Source: Pararobbsia alpina_A (GTDB taxonomy: Bacteria > Pseudomonadota > Gammaproteobacteria > Burkholderiales > Burkholderiaceae). Taken from it: a stretch of DNA of 64,000 nucleotides. Under the pieces are notes generated by a model, which was given only the letters and a program-made list of their open reading frames with translations, did not search any database and was not told where the DNA came from. A program made the position numbers and the translations under genes. Location of the stretch: the NCBI RefSeq assembly GCF_965118125.1, contig NZ_OZ221288.1:2666001-2730000 (forward strand), in the 5' to 3' direction. Below are positions 56,703-64,000 of the stretch, piece by piece. Every line of letters starts with the position of its first letter. Position 1 is the stretch's first letter.

Positions 56703-58076
56703 ATGATCTCGCGGCATGTGCTTCATGTTTCGACCGGCGGGACAGGTGTGGGCCAGCTTTCGTTCGACGCACGTGAGGACCGCTACGCGTTTGCTTATGC
56801 CGCAGAATGGGTCAAGGCGCGGTCAGCTTTTTTTCTTGCGCCAGCCATTCCGCTCAGTGGTGACGCTGCTGCCTCAGGCGCCGTGCATCGATTTCTCGAG
56901 AACTTGCTTCCCGAAGGGCGCGCACTCGATATCGCGGCGATCGTCAATCAGGTATCCAAGGCAAATACATTTGCTTTGATACACGCGCTCGGAAAGGAGC
57001 CCGTGGGTGCATTGAGCTTTCTCGCGCTGAATGCGGATTCCGAAGAGGCTGCCCGCGCAGCACTAAAGCAAGAGATCGAACCGATCCGCCGACGGCTTTC
57101 GCATGAGGAGCTGAGCCAACGCATTCGTGAGCGCGATGCTTTCCCGTTTCCTGTTTGGGACGGAAAGGTTCGGCTCTCGCTTGCCGGGTATCAGGACAAG
57201 CTGCAGGTCCTCGTCGAAGGTGACGAACTGTCTTTTGCCGACGGCGCACTCAGTTCGACGCATTTGCTTAAGCCCGAAAGCCTGAATCCGTTCACGCCGC
57301 ACATGGTGGCTAACGAACATTTCTGCATGACGCTCGCCGCACGGATGGGCTTGCCCGTCGCCCCCGTGACGATTCGACGTCTGCCCGAACCGGTCTTGCT
57401 GATCGAGCGATTTGATCGAACAGTGCTGTGGAGTAAAGAGGTTGAGGCCCGGGCGGAAGCCGTTACAAGGATCCATGTGATTGACGCCTGCCAAGCGCTG
57501 GATGTGCCGTCGACCTTTAAATATGAGCGGAACCTCGGGGCGGGAGCCGACGTGCGCGACATTCGCGAAGGCGTGAGTTTTGAACGACTCTTCTCATTGC
57601 TTGACATGATGGTCGCTTCAGCGAAGGCACGGCAATTCTTGCTGCGGTTCGCATTGCTGCAACTTTTGCTCGGCAACAGCGATGCCCATGGCAAGAACAT
57701 TTCGTTTCGCGTGCAAAAGGAAGGGCTCGCTCCTGCACCGCTATATGACCTCGTGTGTGTTCATGTCTATGGCGACAAGATCGATGGCGATATGGCGATG
57801 GCCTACGGGGACGTGTTCCGCATGGAGGACATTTCGCCATTTGCGCTTGCTGATTTCGCAAGGCGTACTGACACACCACGACCACAACTCGCGCGCGAGC
57901 TGACCAAAATGGCGGACTTGGCGCTTACCCTGGCCCCGTCGCTGGCAGCCTCTGACGCCTACTCGGGTGAGGAGCGAGCGACAGTCGCGCGGATCGCCGA
58001 CTACGTGTGCGCTCAAGCGCGTCGCTTGCAAAAAATCGCGCAAGAGGTCCCTCGAGTCGATGCGAGTCTCCTGTAG
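56703..58076 (+). CDS. hipA: HipA-type serine/threonine kinase toxin, module 2
   Basis: 457 residues from ATG 56703 (AAGGGG upstream). Motifs: VRLSLAGYQDKLQVL (P-loop Ser region as in SLPGAQEK), THLLKPES (lysine strand), LLGNSDAHGKNISF (catalytic Asp) and PLYDLV. It is only distantly similar to module 1, so the two HipBA pairs are separate acquisitions and not a duplication. Confidence 0.9.
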   Translation: MISRHVLHVSTGGTGVGQLSFDAREDRYAFAYAAEWVKARSAFFLAPAIPLSGDAAASGAVHRFLENLLPEGRALDIAAIVNQVSKANTFALIHALGKEPVGALSFLALNADSEEAARAALKQEIEPIRRRLSHEELSQRIRERDAFPFPVWDGKVRLSLAGYQDKLQVLVEGDELSFADGALSSTHLLKPESLNPFTPHMVANEHFCMTLAARMGLPVAPVTIRRLPEPVLLIERFDRTVLWSKEVEARAEAVTRIHVIDACQALDVPSTFKYERNLGAGADVRDIREGVSFERLFSLLDMMVASAKARQFLLRFALLQLLLGNSDAHGKNISFRVQKEGLAPAPLYDLVCVHVYGDKIDGDMAMAYGDVFRMEDISPFALADFARRTDTPRPQLARELTKMADLALTLAPSLAASDAYSGEERATVARIADYVCAQARRLQKIAQEVPRVDASLL

Positions 58077-58106
58077 TCGCACCGAACTGGATTCTCTCTC
58101 GCGCAC

Positions 58107-59411
58107 CTATTTGAAGTGGCCCAGTCGACCCTCGACCCACGCCGCCATCCTCAGCACCTGCACGTCGTCGTTGAACGCACCGACGAGCTGGAACCCGAGT
58201 GGCAGGCCGGTTTTGGCGCGGCCTGAGGGTAGGGTGATGGCGGGGGTGCCGATGAAGCTCCAGGGGGCGCAGAAGGTCGCGTCGCCGGTGTCGAGCAGGC
58301 CGAGCGGCGCTTCGCCGGTTGCAGGGAGGGTGACGATGGCGTCACAGTCGCCGAGCAGTTCGGCTGATTGCTCACGCAGGCGACGCTGCAGCGCGAGTGC
58401 GCTCAGGTAGCTGTCTCGCGACGTTTCTGCTCCGGCGGCGGTCAGCGTCCGGATGTGCTTGCTGACCTGATCGGGGTACTGCGCCACGAGCGGTTCGATG
58501 CCCTCGTGGGCTTCGACGCGAAGAATGGTCATCAATGCGTCGATCATCGCCGGCATGGCCGGGTACGGCTCGCGTTCGACGAGTTCGACGCCGTGCTGGC
58601 CAAGGGCGCTCAGCACCTGATCGAAGTTGGCCTTTTGGTCGTCGCTGGCGCGATCCCAGAACGGTGTACGGACGACAGCCAGACGCGTGGGCTTGCGTGG
58701 GTTGAAGTACGCGTTCCAGCTCGCGACGTCGTCGATGACCTCAGGCTTGTTCTCGACGATCAGCGCATAGGCCAACGCCACAAGATCGACCTGCTTTGCA
58801 AAGAAACCCAGATGATCGAGCGAGGGCGCGAGCGGGTGAACACCCTCGGTCGGAATGCGACCGTGGCTCGGCTTGAATCCGATCACGCCGCAATACGCAG
58901 CGGGCCGGATGATCGAACCCACCGTCTGCGTGCCGATCGCCAGCGGCACAATGCCCGCGCCGACCGCTGCGGCCGATCCGCTCGATGACCCCCCAGGCGT
59001 ATGCAATGGATTCCACGGGTTCACCGTCGGACCCGGCTCGCGCCACGCAAATTCGGTCGACACGGTCTTGCCGAAGATCGTGCCGCCCATGCGACGGATT
59101 TGCGCGCTGATCCATGCATCGTTTGCCGGCTGATGGCCCGAGTAGATCGGTGACCCATACGTCGTCGGCATATCGCTTGTCGCGACCAGGTCCTTGACGC
59201 CGATGGGCAGCCCCGCAAGCGGACTGTCGACCACAGCATCGGCAACGGTCTGCTGCGTGGGCCGATACGTGAACGCATGGAGCCAGGGTTCGCACGCGTC
59301 CGCGCGCAACGTCGCGATATCAAGCTGCTTCTGGCAGGCGCCCGCGTCTCCGCGCGCAGCGATCACTGTGTCAATGACAGATACCGATGAGGCGGTTGCA
59401 AGTTCGTTCAT
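58107..59411 (-). CDS. Amidase signature family hydrolase
   Basis: 434 residues. The Ser-cisSer-Lys triad is present: K73 (IGVKDLVAT), cis-Ser in GGSSSGSAAAV (142-144) and nucleophile S166 in GTQTVGSIIRPA. It hydrolyses an amide bond in the cytoplasm. It starts 12 bases after the substrate-binding protein gene, so its substrate is probably the imported compound or a derivative. The function is not that of GatA, since gatB/gatC are absent here. Confidence 0.85.
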   Translation of the reverse strand: MNELATASSVSVIDTVIAARGDAGACQKQLDIATLRADACEPWLHAFTYRPTQQTVADAVVDSPLAGLPIGVKDLVATSDMPTTYGSPIYSGHQPANDAWISAQIRRMGGTIFGKTVSTEFAWREPGPTVNPWNPLHTPGGSSSGSAAAVGAGIVPLAIGTQTVGSIIRPAAYCGVIGFKPSHGRIPTEGVHPLAPSLDHLGFFAKQVDLVALAYALIVENKPEVIDDVASWNAYFNPRKPTRLAVVRTPFWDRASDDQKANFDQVLSALGQHGVELVEREPYPAMPAMIDALMTILRVEAHEGIEPLVAQYPDQVSKHIRTLTAAGAETSRDSYLSALALQRRLREQSAELLGDCDAIVTLPATGEAPLGLLDTGDATFCAPWSFIGTPAITLPSGRAKTGLPLGFQLVGAFNDDVQVLRMAAWVEGRLGHFK

Positions 59412-59423
59412 CGCGCAAGCGTC

Positions 59424-60473
59424 CTATTTCGACGCGACCTGTTTGGCGGCGTCGCGCGCGAACGAATTGTCGACGGAGTTCGCGTACGTGACCGTTCCCG
59501 GTTTGATATTGCCGATGTACTCCTGCAGGTCGAGGGCATTGCGGAATGCCTGCTCAGATATCTCGGGCGATGTCGCATAGATATTTCCCTTGATCAGACG
59601 ATCGACGGCAGCATCGACGATCTTCTTGTCGAGCGACGGAAACTCAGCTTCGGCGACCGCACGCGCTGTCTCGGGCGATTGCGCAATCAGCGCTTCGGCT
59701 TCGCCGATCGATTTGACGAAGGCCGCCACCATTTGAGGTTTAGCCTTGATCGTTGACGTGAGTGTGTCAATGGCCGAGAAGGCGTAGCCCCCCGGGTAGG
59801 CCTTCGGGAAGGCGTAAAGAATCTTGAAGCCGGCGGCGATGCCCTGGTCGGCCTGCGGCTCATACACGGTCGCGGCGTCGGCACGGCCGGCCGTTGCGGG
59901 GGCTAGCTCGGTGCCGATCTGCACGGTGTTCATATTGACGTCGGCGATGTTCTGTTCCTTGATCAGGCGCTGCAGCAGATACGTGGTCGTCGACGGTGGC
60001 AACGCGGTCGAGACCGTTTTGCCCTTGAGCTCGGCCGACGATTTGAGCGTCGAATCGGGCGGCGTCAGGATCCACACCGGCACGCCGGCCACCACGTTGG
60101 CCACATGCACGAGAGAGGCGCCCTTCAGATTGGCGAGGCAGGCCGTCATCGGGTCTTGCAAGGAGAAATCGGCATGACCACCGATCACGGCAGCGACGCC
60201 GGCAGCGCCGCTGCCTGCTGTGACTTTCTCGACTTCGAGGCCGTTCTTCGCAAAGAGGCCCTTGTCGATGGCCACGTAGAGCGGCAAGTATTGAATCGAC
60301 TGAAAGGCCTGATAGATCACGGCTTTGTCCGCAGCGTGGGCGCTCTGCATCGACGCCATGGCCGCGAAGGCGAGTGCCGTCAGCGCAGCACCTGTTACCA
60401 GGCGCTTATTCAGCGGCTTTTGCGATATCGCGGTGGTCTGCGACACGGTGCGGGATGGTGTGGTGATGCTCAT
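59424..60473 (-). CDS. ABC transporter substrate-binding protein (NrtA/SsuA/TauA type)
   Basis: 349 residues from ATG 60473 (GGAAG upstream, overlapping the permease stop). Signal peptide ending SAHA, then a type 2 periplasmic-binding fold (PLYVAIDKGLFAKNGLEVEKV, GGHADFSLQDPMTACLANLKGA). The family binds sulfonates, taurine, nitrate or pyrimidine precursors; no FAMP (ThiY) CCCFC motif is seen. Ligand unknown. Confidence 0.88.
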   Translation of the reverse strand: MSITTPSRTVSQTTAISQKPLNKRLVTGAALTALAFAAMASMQSAHAADKAVIYQAFQSIQYLPLYVAIDKGLFAKNGLEVEKVTAGSGAAGVAAVIGGHADFSLQDPMTACLANLKGASLVHVANVVAGVPVWILTPPDSTLKSSAELKGKTVSTALPPSTTTYLLQRLIKEQNIADVNMNTVQIGTELAPATAGRADAATVYEPQADQGIAAGFKILYAFPKAYPGGYAFSAIDTLTSTIKAKPQMVAAFVKSIGEAEALIAQSPETARAVAEAEFPSLDKKIVDAAVDRLIKGNIYATSPEISEQAFRNALDLQEYIGNIKPGTVTYANSVDNSFARDAAKQVASK

Positions 60474-61285
60474 CGTTGAGACTTCCATGTGACGATCCGG
60501 CTCTCGGCAAGTTGAACAATCCAGGTCAGCAGGGCCGCCATCAGCGTGAGCACGATGATGCCGAGCCATACGGTATTGAGGTCGAACAGGGATCCGGCAA
60601 CGAAGACTTCATGTCCCAGGCCGGTTTGCGATGCGATGTATTCGCCGACGACGGCGCCGATCAACGCGAAGCCGATATTCACGCGCAGCGTCGAGAAGAT
60701 CCACGGCAGTGCACTCGGCACGATGAGCTTCGTGAAGATCAGCCGGGGCTTTGCGTTGAATGACCGGAAGAGGTTCAGCAAATCGCGGTCGACTTCGCGA
60801 GCCGCCGCGGATGACGAGATCATCGCGACCGCGAAGGTCGATATGCCCGCGAGCCAGATCTTCGAGGTCATGTCGGAGCCGAACCAGATGACGATCAGCG
60901 GCCCGAGCGCGATTTTCGGAATGCTGTTCAGAATGACGGACAGGCCTTCGGCCACGCCGGCGACACGCGGCACGAACCAGAGCATGAGTCCGAGGCCCAG
61001 ACCGAGACCGCTGCCGATCACAAGACCCATCACCGTTTCGTAGAGCGTGGCCCACGTGTCGGTAACGAGCGTCCCTTGCGTGAGGCCGGTCTGTGCCGCC
61101 TGCCAGATGCCAAGCGGTGACCCCAGCAATTTGCCGTTGATCCAGCCGTGCGTTGCGGCGATCTGCCAGAGCGCAATCAGCGCGATCATGATGGCGGCGA
61201 CAATGCCTGATGCGCTGCGCCGCGCTTTCGAACGCTTGCGTCGTGCTGCGCTGACCGCACGACGTTGCATGACAACTTCGCTCAT
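60470..61285 (-). CDS. ABC transporter permease (SsuC/TauC type)
   Basis: 271 residues, about six membrane helices, with the BPD_transp_1 EAA loop (FRSFNAKPRLIFTKLIVPSALPWIFS). Basic N-terminus (RRKRSKARR). It forms the importer channel with the ATPase encoded upstream and overlaps both neighbours by four bases. Confidence 0.92.
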   Translation of the reverse strand: MSEVVMQRRAVSAARRKRSKARRSASGIVAAIMIALIALWQIAATHGWINGKLLGSPLGIWQAAQTGLTQGTLVTDTWATLYETVMGLVIGSGLGLGLGLMLWFVPRVAGVAEGLSVILNSIPKIALGPLIVIWFGSDMTSKIWLAGISTFAVAMISSSAAAREVDRDLLNLFRSFNAKPRLIFTKLIVPSALPWIFSTLRVNIGFALIGAVVGEYIASQTGLGHEVFVAGSLFDLNTVWLGIIVLTLMAALLTWIVQLAESRIVTWKSQR

Positions 61286-62265
61286 GCCGGGGCTCCTGCG
61301 TGATAGATCGATGTGCTGCGCAACCCGTCCCAGATGCGCGAGTGGTAGGTGCGAAACTCGGCCGACTCGCGTGCGGAAACCGCAGTGCGGGGACCGTGCA
61401 CGCTCAGTTCGATATCGATCGAATCTTCGATCCGCGCGGGGCGTCCGCCGAGCAGGATCACGCGATCGCTCATCGCGATGGCCTCTTCGATATCGTGTGT
61501 GACGAGCACGACGCTCGTGCCCGTGCTGTCGCGCAGGCTCATGACGTCGTCTTCGAGCGCAAGGCGCGTTTCATAGTCGAGCGCGGAAAACGGTTCGTCG
61601 AGCAAGACGACGTTGGGATCGACGAGCAAGGTGCGGGTCAGGGCCACGCGTTGGCGCATGCCGCCGGATAGCGCATGCGGGTAGGCGTCGGCGACGGTGT
61701 GCAAGCCGTATTTCGACAGCATCGACCGCGCGCGGTCGACATCTTCGCGCGTGACCTTGCGAAACAACTCGACGCCCAGCAGTGCGTTTTGCAACACGGA
61801 GCGCCAGGGGAGCAGCAGGTCTTTCTGCAGCATATAGGCGATACGCCCCGCGCTACCGTCCGCGTGCGGCGCGATCGAGATACGCCCCGACTGCGGTTTG
61901 AGCAGACCCGAAACGAGATTGAACAAGGTGCTCTTGCCCGCACCGCTGCGACCAACGATCGAGACAATCTCGCCTGCGGCGACGCTGAATTCGAGGCGAT
62001 CGAAGACAGCGGTGCGCTCGCCGTCGTCTCGCTCGAAGGCATGACTCAAATCTGTCACATCGAGAACGGGGCGCTGCTGCGAGCGCATCGCGAGCGCGTC
62101 ACCAAGCGATGCGCCATCGTGAAGTGCCGGATGCGGCTGACGTGCCTGATTGGCCGGACTTGACTGATGCGAAACGTGCACGTGTTCTTCGACGTGCCCG
62201 TATGGTGTAGGGGCCTGAGGTGAAACTTGAGTCGAGTTATTCATCCGCTTCATGACCCGATGCAT
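61282..62265 (-). CDS. ABC transporter ATPase (SsuB/TauB type)
   Basis: 327 residues. Walker A GRSGAGKST, signature LSGGMRQR, Walker B VVLLDEPFSALD, and a H-loop in LVTHDIEEA. An N-terminal 65-residue His/Gln/Pro-rich extension precedes the domain and is unusual for the family. The start is uncertain (ATGs at 62265, 62253 and 62244, none with a clear site). Confidence 0.88.
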   Translation of the reverse strand: MHRVMKRMNNSTQVSPQAPTPYGHVEEHVHVSHQSSPANQARQPHPALHDGASLGDALAMRSQQRPVLDVTDLSHAFERDDGERTAVFDRLEFSVAAGEIVSIVGRSGAGKSTLFNLVSGLLKPQSGRISIAPHADGSAGRIAYMLQKDLLLPWRSVLQNALLGVELFRKVTREDVDRARSMLSKYGLHTVADAYPHALSGGMRQRVALTRTLLVDPNVVLLDEPFSALDYETRLALEDDVMSLRDSTGTSVVLVTHDIEEAIAMSDRVILLGGRPARIEDSIDIELSVHGPRTAVSARESAEFRTYHSRIWDGLRSTSIYHAGAPA

Positions 62266-62330
62266 TTGCTCGCGTCATACAACGGACACAACGCGGCAAG
62301 GTGTGCCGGCTTCAGATCAGATGCAGATAG

Positions 62331-62342
62331 GAAACCGGTTTA
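62331..62342. promoter_or_regulatory. Isolated LacI-type operator
   Basis: GAAACCGGTTTA, 66 bases upstream of the ATPase start. It has the same core (AAACCGGTTT) as the array at 56114-56172. It sits in the 135-base gap between the importer genes and the BtpA gene. Confidence 0.5.
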
Positions 62343-62400
62343 GGAATACACACCTTGCAAGCCACAAAATGATTTGGCAATGCGCCAAAATAATTTCGTG

Positions 62401-63243
62401 CTATCCACGCGCGGCGCGCATGAAATCGCGCACATAGGTTTCGTCAACAGGGTTCCACCACACACGGCCCACCTTGAGCGAACTCGCGACGATCACCGCG
62501 TCGACGACGGACAGTATCTCGGCGACGTTGTGCTCGGTACAGCCGCTGCCGACGAGCAGCGGCAGTTGCGTTGCGGCGCGGATCTGGCGCAGATAGTCGA
62601 CGCTCGCCGCATCGCCCGTGCGTTGTCCCGTGGCGATCACGGCGTCCGCATCGAAGAACTCGACGTCGCGCACAAGCTCCTCAAGCGAGCGGTCACTGAC
62701 AATGGCATGCGCACCATGCTTGACGTGTGCATCGGCGAACACGCGTACGCCCTGTGCCCGCAACTGTGCGCGATAGCGTAACGCTTTAGCCGCCTCGCCC
62801 TCGATGATCCCTTCGTTGGCGACGTAAGCGTTCGCCCACTGGTTGACCCGCACGAAGGCTGCATTGCTGGCGGCGGCAATCGCGAGCGCCGGAATCGATG
62901 CGTTGGCCAGGACGTTGATCCCGATCGGCAGTCCCGTGTCTCTTGCAATCCGGTCCGCTGTCACGGCCATAAACGCCGACGTTTCGTGGCCGATGTCTTC
63001 GGGCTTCGAGAACGGCACATCGCCATGGTTTTCGATAATGAGTCCGTCGACGCCACCTTGCGCGTATGCACGTGCGTCCGCGAGCGCCGTTTCGTAGAGC
63101 GCTTCGCTTGACTGGCCATCGTAGCGTGGCGCACCGGGAAACGCCGGGCAATGAATCACGCCGATAACGATGCCGCGTGCGCGTTGAAAGATCTGTTGAA
63201 GACTGTCGGTTCGGCCGCGGCCGACCACGTTGGATGCATTCAT
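62401..63243 (-). CDS. BtpA family TIM-barrel protein (SgcQ-like)
   Basis: 280 residues. BtpA/SgcQ family: VIGVIHCPAFPGAPRYDG, ENHGDVPFSKPE, ADAHVKHGAH and LLVGSGCTEHNV are family marks. Members near sugar kinases and transporters are thought to be sugar- or nucleoside-processing enzymes with no settled reaction; the photosystem I name of the family does not apply. Overlaps the kinase stop by four bases. Confidence 0.85.
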   Translation of the reverse strand: MNASNVVGRGRTDSLQQIFQRARGIVIGVIHCPAFPGAPRYDGQSSEALYETALADARAYAQGGVDGLIIENHGDVPFSKPEDIGHETSAFMAVTADRIARDTGLPIGINVLANASIPALAIAAASNAAFVRVNQWANAYVANEGIIEGEAAKALRYRAQLRAQGVRVFADAHVKHGAHAIVSDRSLEELVRDVEFFDADAVIATGQRTGDAASVDYLRQIRAATQLPLLVGSGCTEHNVAEILSVVDAVIVASSLKVGRVWWNPVDETYVRDFMRAARG

Positions 63244-64000
63244 GATGTGCGGGTCTGGAGAGGCTGCAGGGAGTCGGTCAGCACGCGCATATCGGCGCGC
63301 TCGGGGAAGCTGCTATAGGTGCCGGGATGTTCGACGACGTAAGCGGCCACACGCATCGCGGCCGGCAACGCGGCGGTGAGGGTCGAGCCGCGCGCAAGCC
63401 CGGCGACGAGCGCGCCACACAGTGCATCGCCCGCACCGACGGTGTCGATCGCATGGGCTCGCGGTGCGGCGACCTGTCGTGTCGCGACGTCGCGATCGCA
63501 GACGATGACACCGTCTGAACCGAGCGTCACAAGCGCGTGCGCGGTGCCGGCTTCGCAGAGCATGCGCGCTGCGTGTTCGGCGTCGGGTTGCTTCGTCAGC
63601 GTCAGGGCTTCGACACGATTGACCACGAGCACATCCACGTCGTGCAGCATCGGCACGCAGTTGAAGCGCACCGGGCCGGGATTGAGCATCGTATGCCGGC
63701 CGCCGCGATGCAGATGACGCAAGACGTCGCGCGTCACGGCCTCGCCGAGGTTGCCTTGCAACACGACCCAGTCGCCGGGCCGTGTTGCCGCTTCGAGCTG
63801 GTCGATATCGGGCAGATAGGCGTTGGCCGCCTCGTTGCGCGTGACGATTGTGTTTTCGCCGTACGCATCGACGGTAACGATCGACATGTCGGTCGCGTGC
63901 GTATCCCGTTCGAGATGCTGTATATCGATGCCTTCCTGCTCGAGCATGACGACGATGCGCTCGCCGTCGGCATCGTTGCCGACCGCGGCCCACAGGGCGA
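63240..64000 (-). CDS. PfkB-family carbohydrate kinase, partial
   Basis: The gene runs off the window end; at least 252 codons are present, entering the frame AVGNDADGERIVVMLEQEGID. Ribokinase/PfkB fold with C-terminal signature DTVGAGDALCGAL (catalytic Asp in GAGD) and the substrate-side GDWVVLQGNLG. It phosphorylates a sugar or nucleoside. First visible gene of the run kinase-BtpA-ABC importer-amidase, all on the minus strand. Confidence 0.88.
   Translation of the reverse strand, partial: ALWAAVGNDADGERIVVMLEQEGIDIQHLERDTHATDMSIVTVDAYGENTIVTRNEAANAYLPDIDQLEAATRPGDWVVLQGNLGEAVTRDVLRHLHRGGRHTMLNPGPVRFNCVPMLHDVDVLVVNRVEALTLTKQPDAEHAARMLCEAGTAHALVTLGSDGVIVCDRDVATRQVAAPRAHAIDTVGAGDALCGALVAGLARGSTLTAALPAAMRVAAYVVEHPGTYSSFPERADMRVLTDSLQPLQTRTS

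Noticed and set aside
62401..63243. Photosystem I biogenesis role for the BtpA-family protein
   Set aside because: The family name comes from cyanobacteria; the neighbours here are a sugar kinase and an importer and nothing is photosynthetic.

Overview
The window (about 62% GC by eye, dense genes, many GTG/TTG starts) looks like a Burkholderia sensu lato (Burkholderiaceae) replicon, probably a secondary chromosome or megaplasmid because it is almost entirely catabolic, transport, regulatory, toxin-antitoxin and surface functions. I see no rRNA, tRNA, CRISPR array, transposase or prophage gene.

Layout. 1-5.5 kb: end of a xylulokinase, a formamidase-family amidohydrolase, and a divergent LysR/mmsA pair. 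6.3-9.5 kb: a membrane GGDEF/EAL c-di-GMP protein with a TenA/heme-oxygenase-like partner. 9.6-11.4 kb: an Lrp-type regulator divergent from hpd (tyrosine catabolism). 11.4-12.6 kb: a TRIC/YicG-type membrane protein and a 15-copy GGCTAC repeat. 12.6-25.7 kb: a D-glucarate/galactarate regulon (two MFS permeases, gudD, garD, two kdgD copies, alpha-ketoglutarate semialdehyde dehydrogenase, a FadR-type GntR regulator), linked by repeated T-N-GT-N3-AC-N-A-like operators, with a TacAT toxin-antitoxin pair inside it. 25.9-31.6 kb: a tripartite RND efflux operon. 31.8-33.4 kb: a chemoreceptor. 33.4-38.3 kb: a curli locus (csgE, csgF, csgG, csgB-like, csgA-like and an unknown proline-rich protein). 39.1-40.8 kb: hipBA module 1.

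41-50.3 kb is the most striking region. It holds a ribose/fructose-type ABC importer with a class III (glutathione/formaldehyde) alcohol dehydrogenase, a LacI regulator, and an operon of sugar isomerase/epimerase, FAD ferredoxin reductase, Rieske ferredoxin and membrane di-iron oxygenase. The last three have the architecture of rhizobial MocF, MocE and MocD, which demethylate the rhizopine 3-O-methyl-scyllo-inosamine. I read the locus as uptake and oxidative O-demethylation of a methylated cyclitol or sugar, with FrmA removing the formaldehyde.

50.5-56.1 kb: a GH1 beta-glucosidase with a xylose/fructose-type ABC importer and its LacI repressor, preceded by four LacI-type operators. 56.3-58.1 kb: hipBA module 2 with three operators. 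58.1-64 kb: a PfkB kinase (cut by the window edge), a BtpA-family protein, an SsuABC/NrtABC-type importer and an amidase, forming a catabolic cluster of unknown substrate.

How it works together: the gud/gar genes convert glucarate and galactarate to 5-keto-4-deoxyglucarate (GudD, GarD), then to alpha-ketoglutarate semialdehyde (KdgD), then to alpha-ketoglutarate. The sugar importers, GH1 enzyme, moc-like enzymes and glucarate pathway together suit a plant- or rhizosphere-associated lifestyle. Curli and c-di-GMP signalling suit surface attachment.
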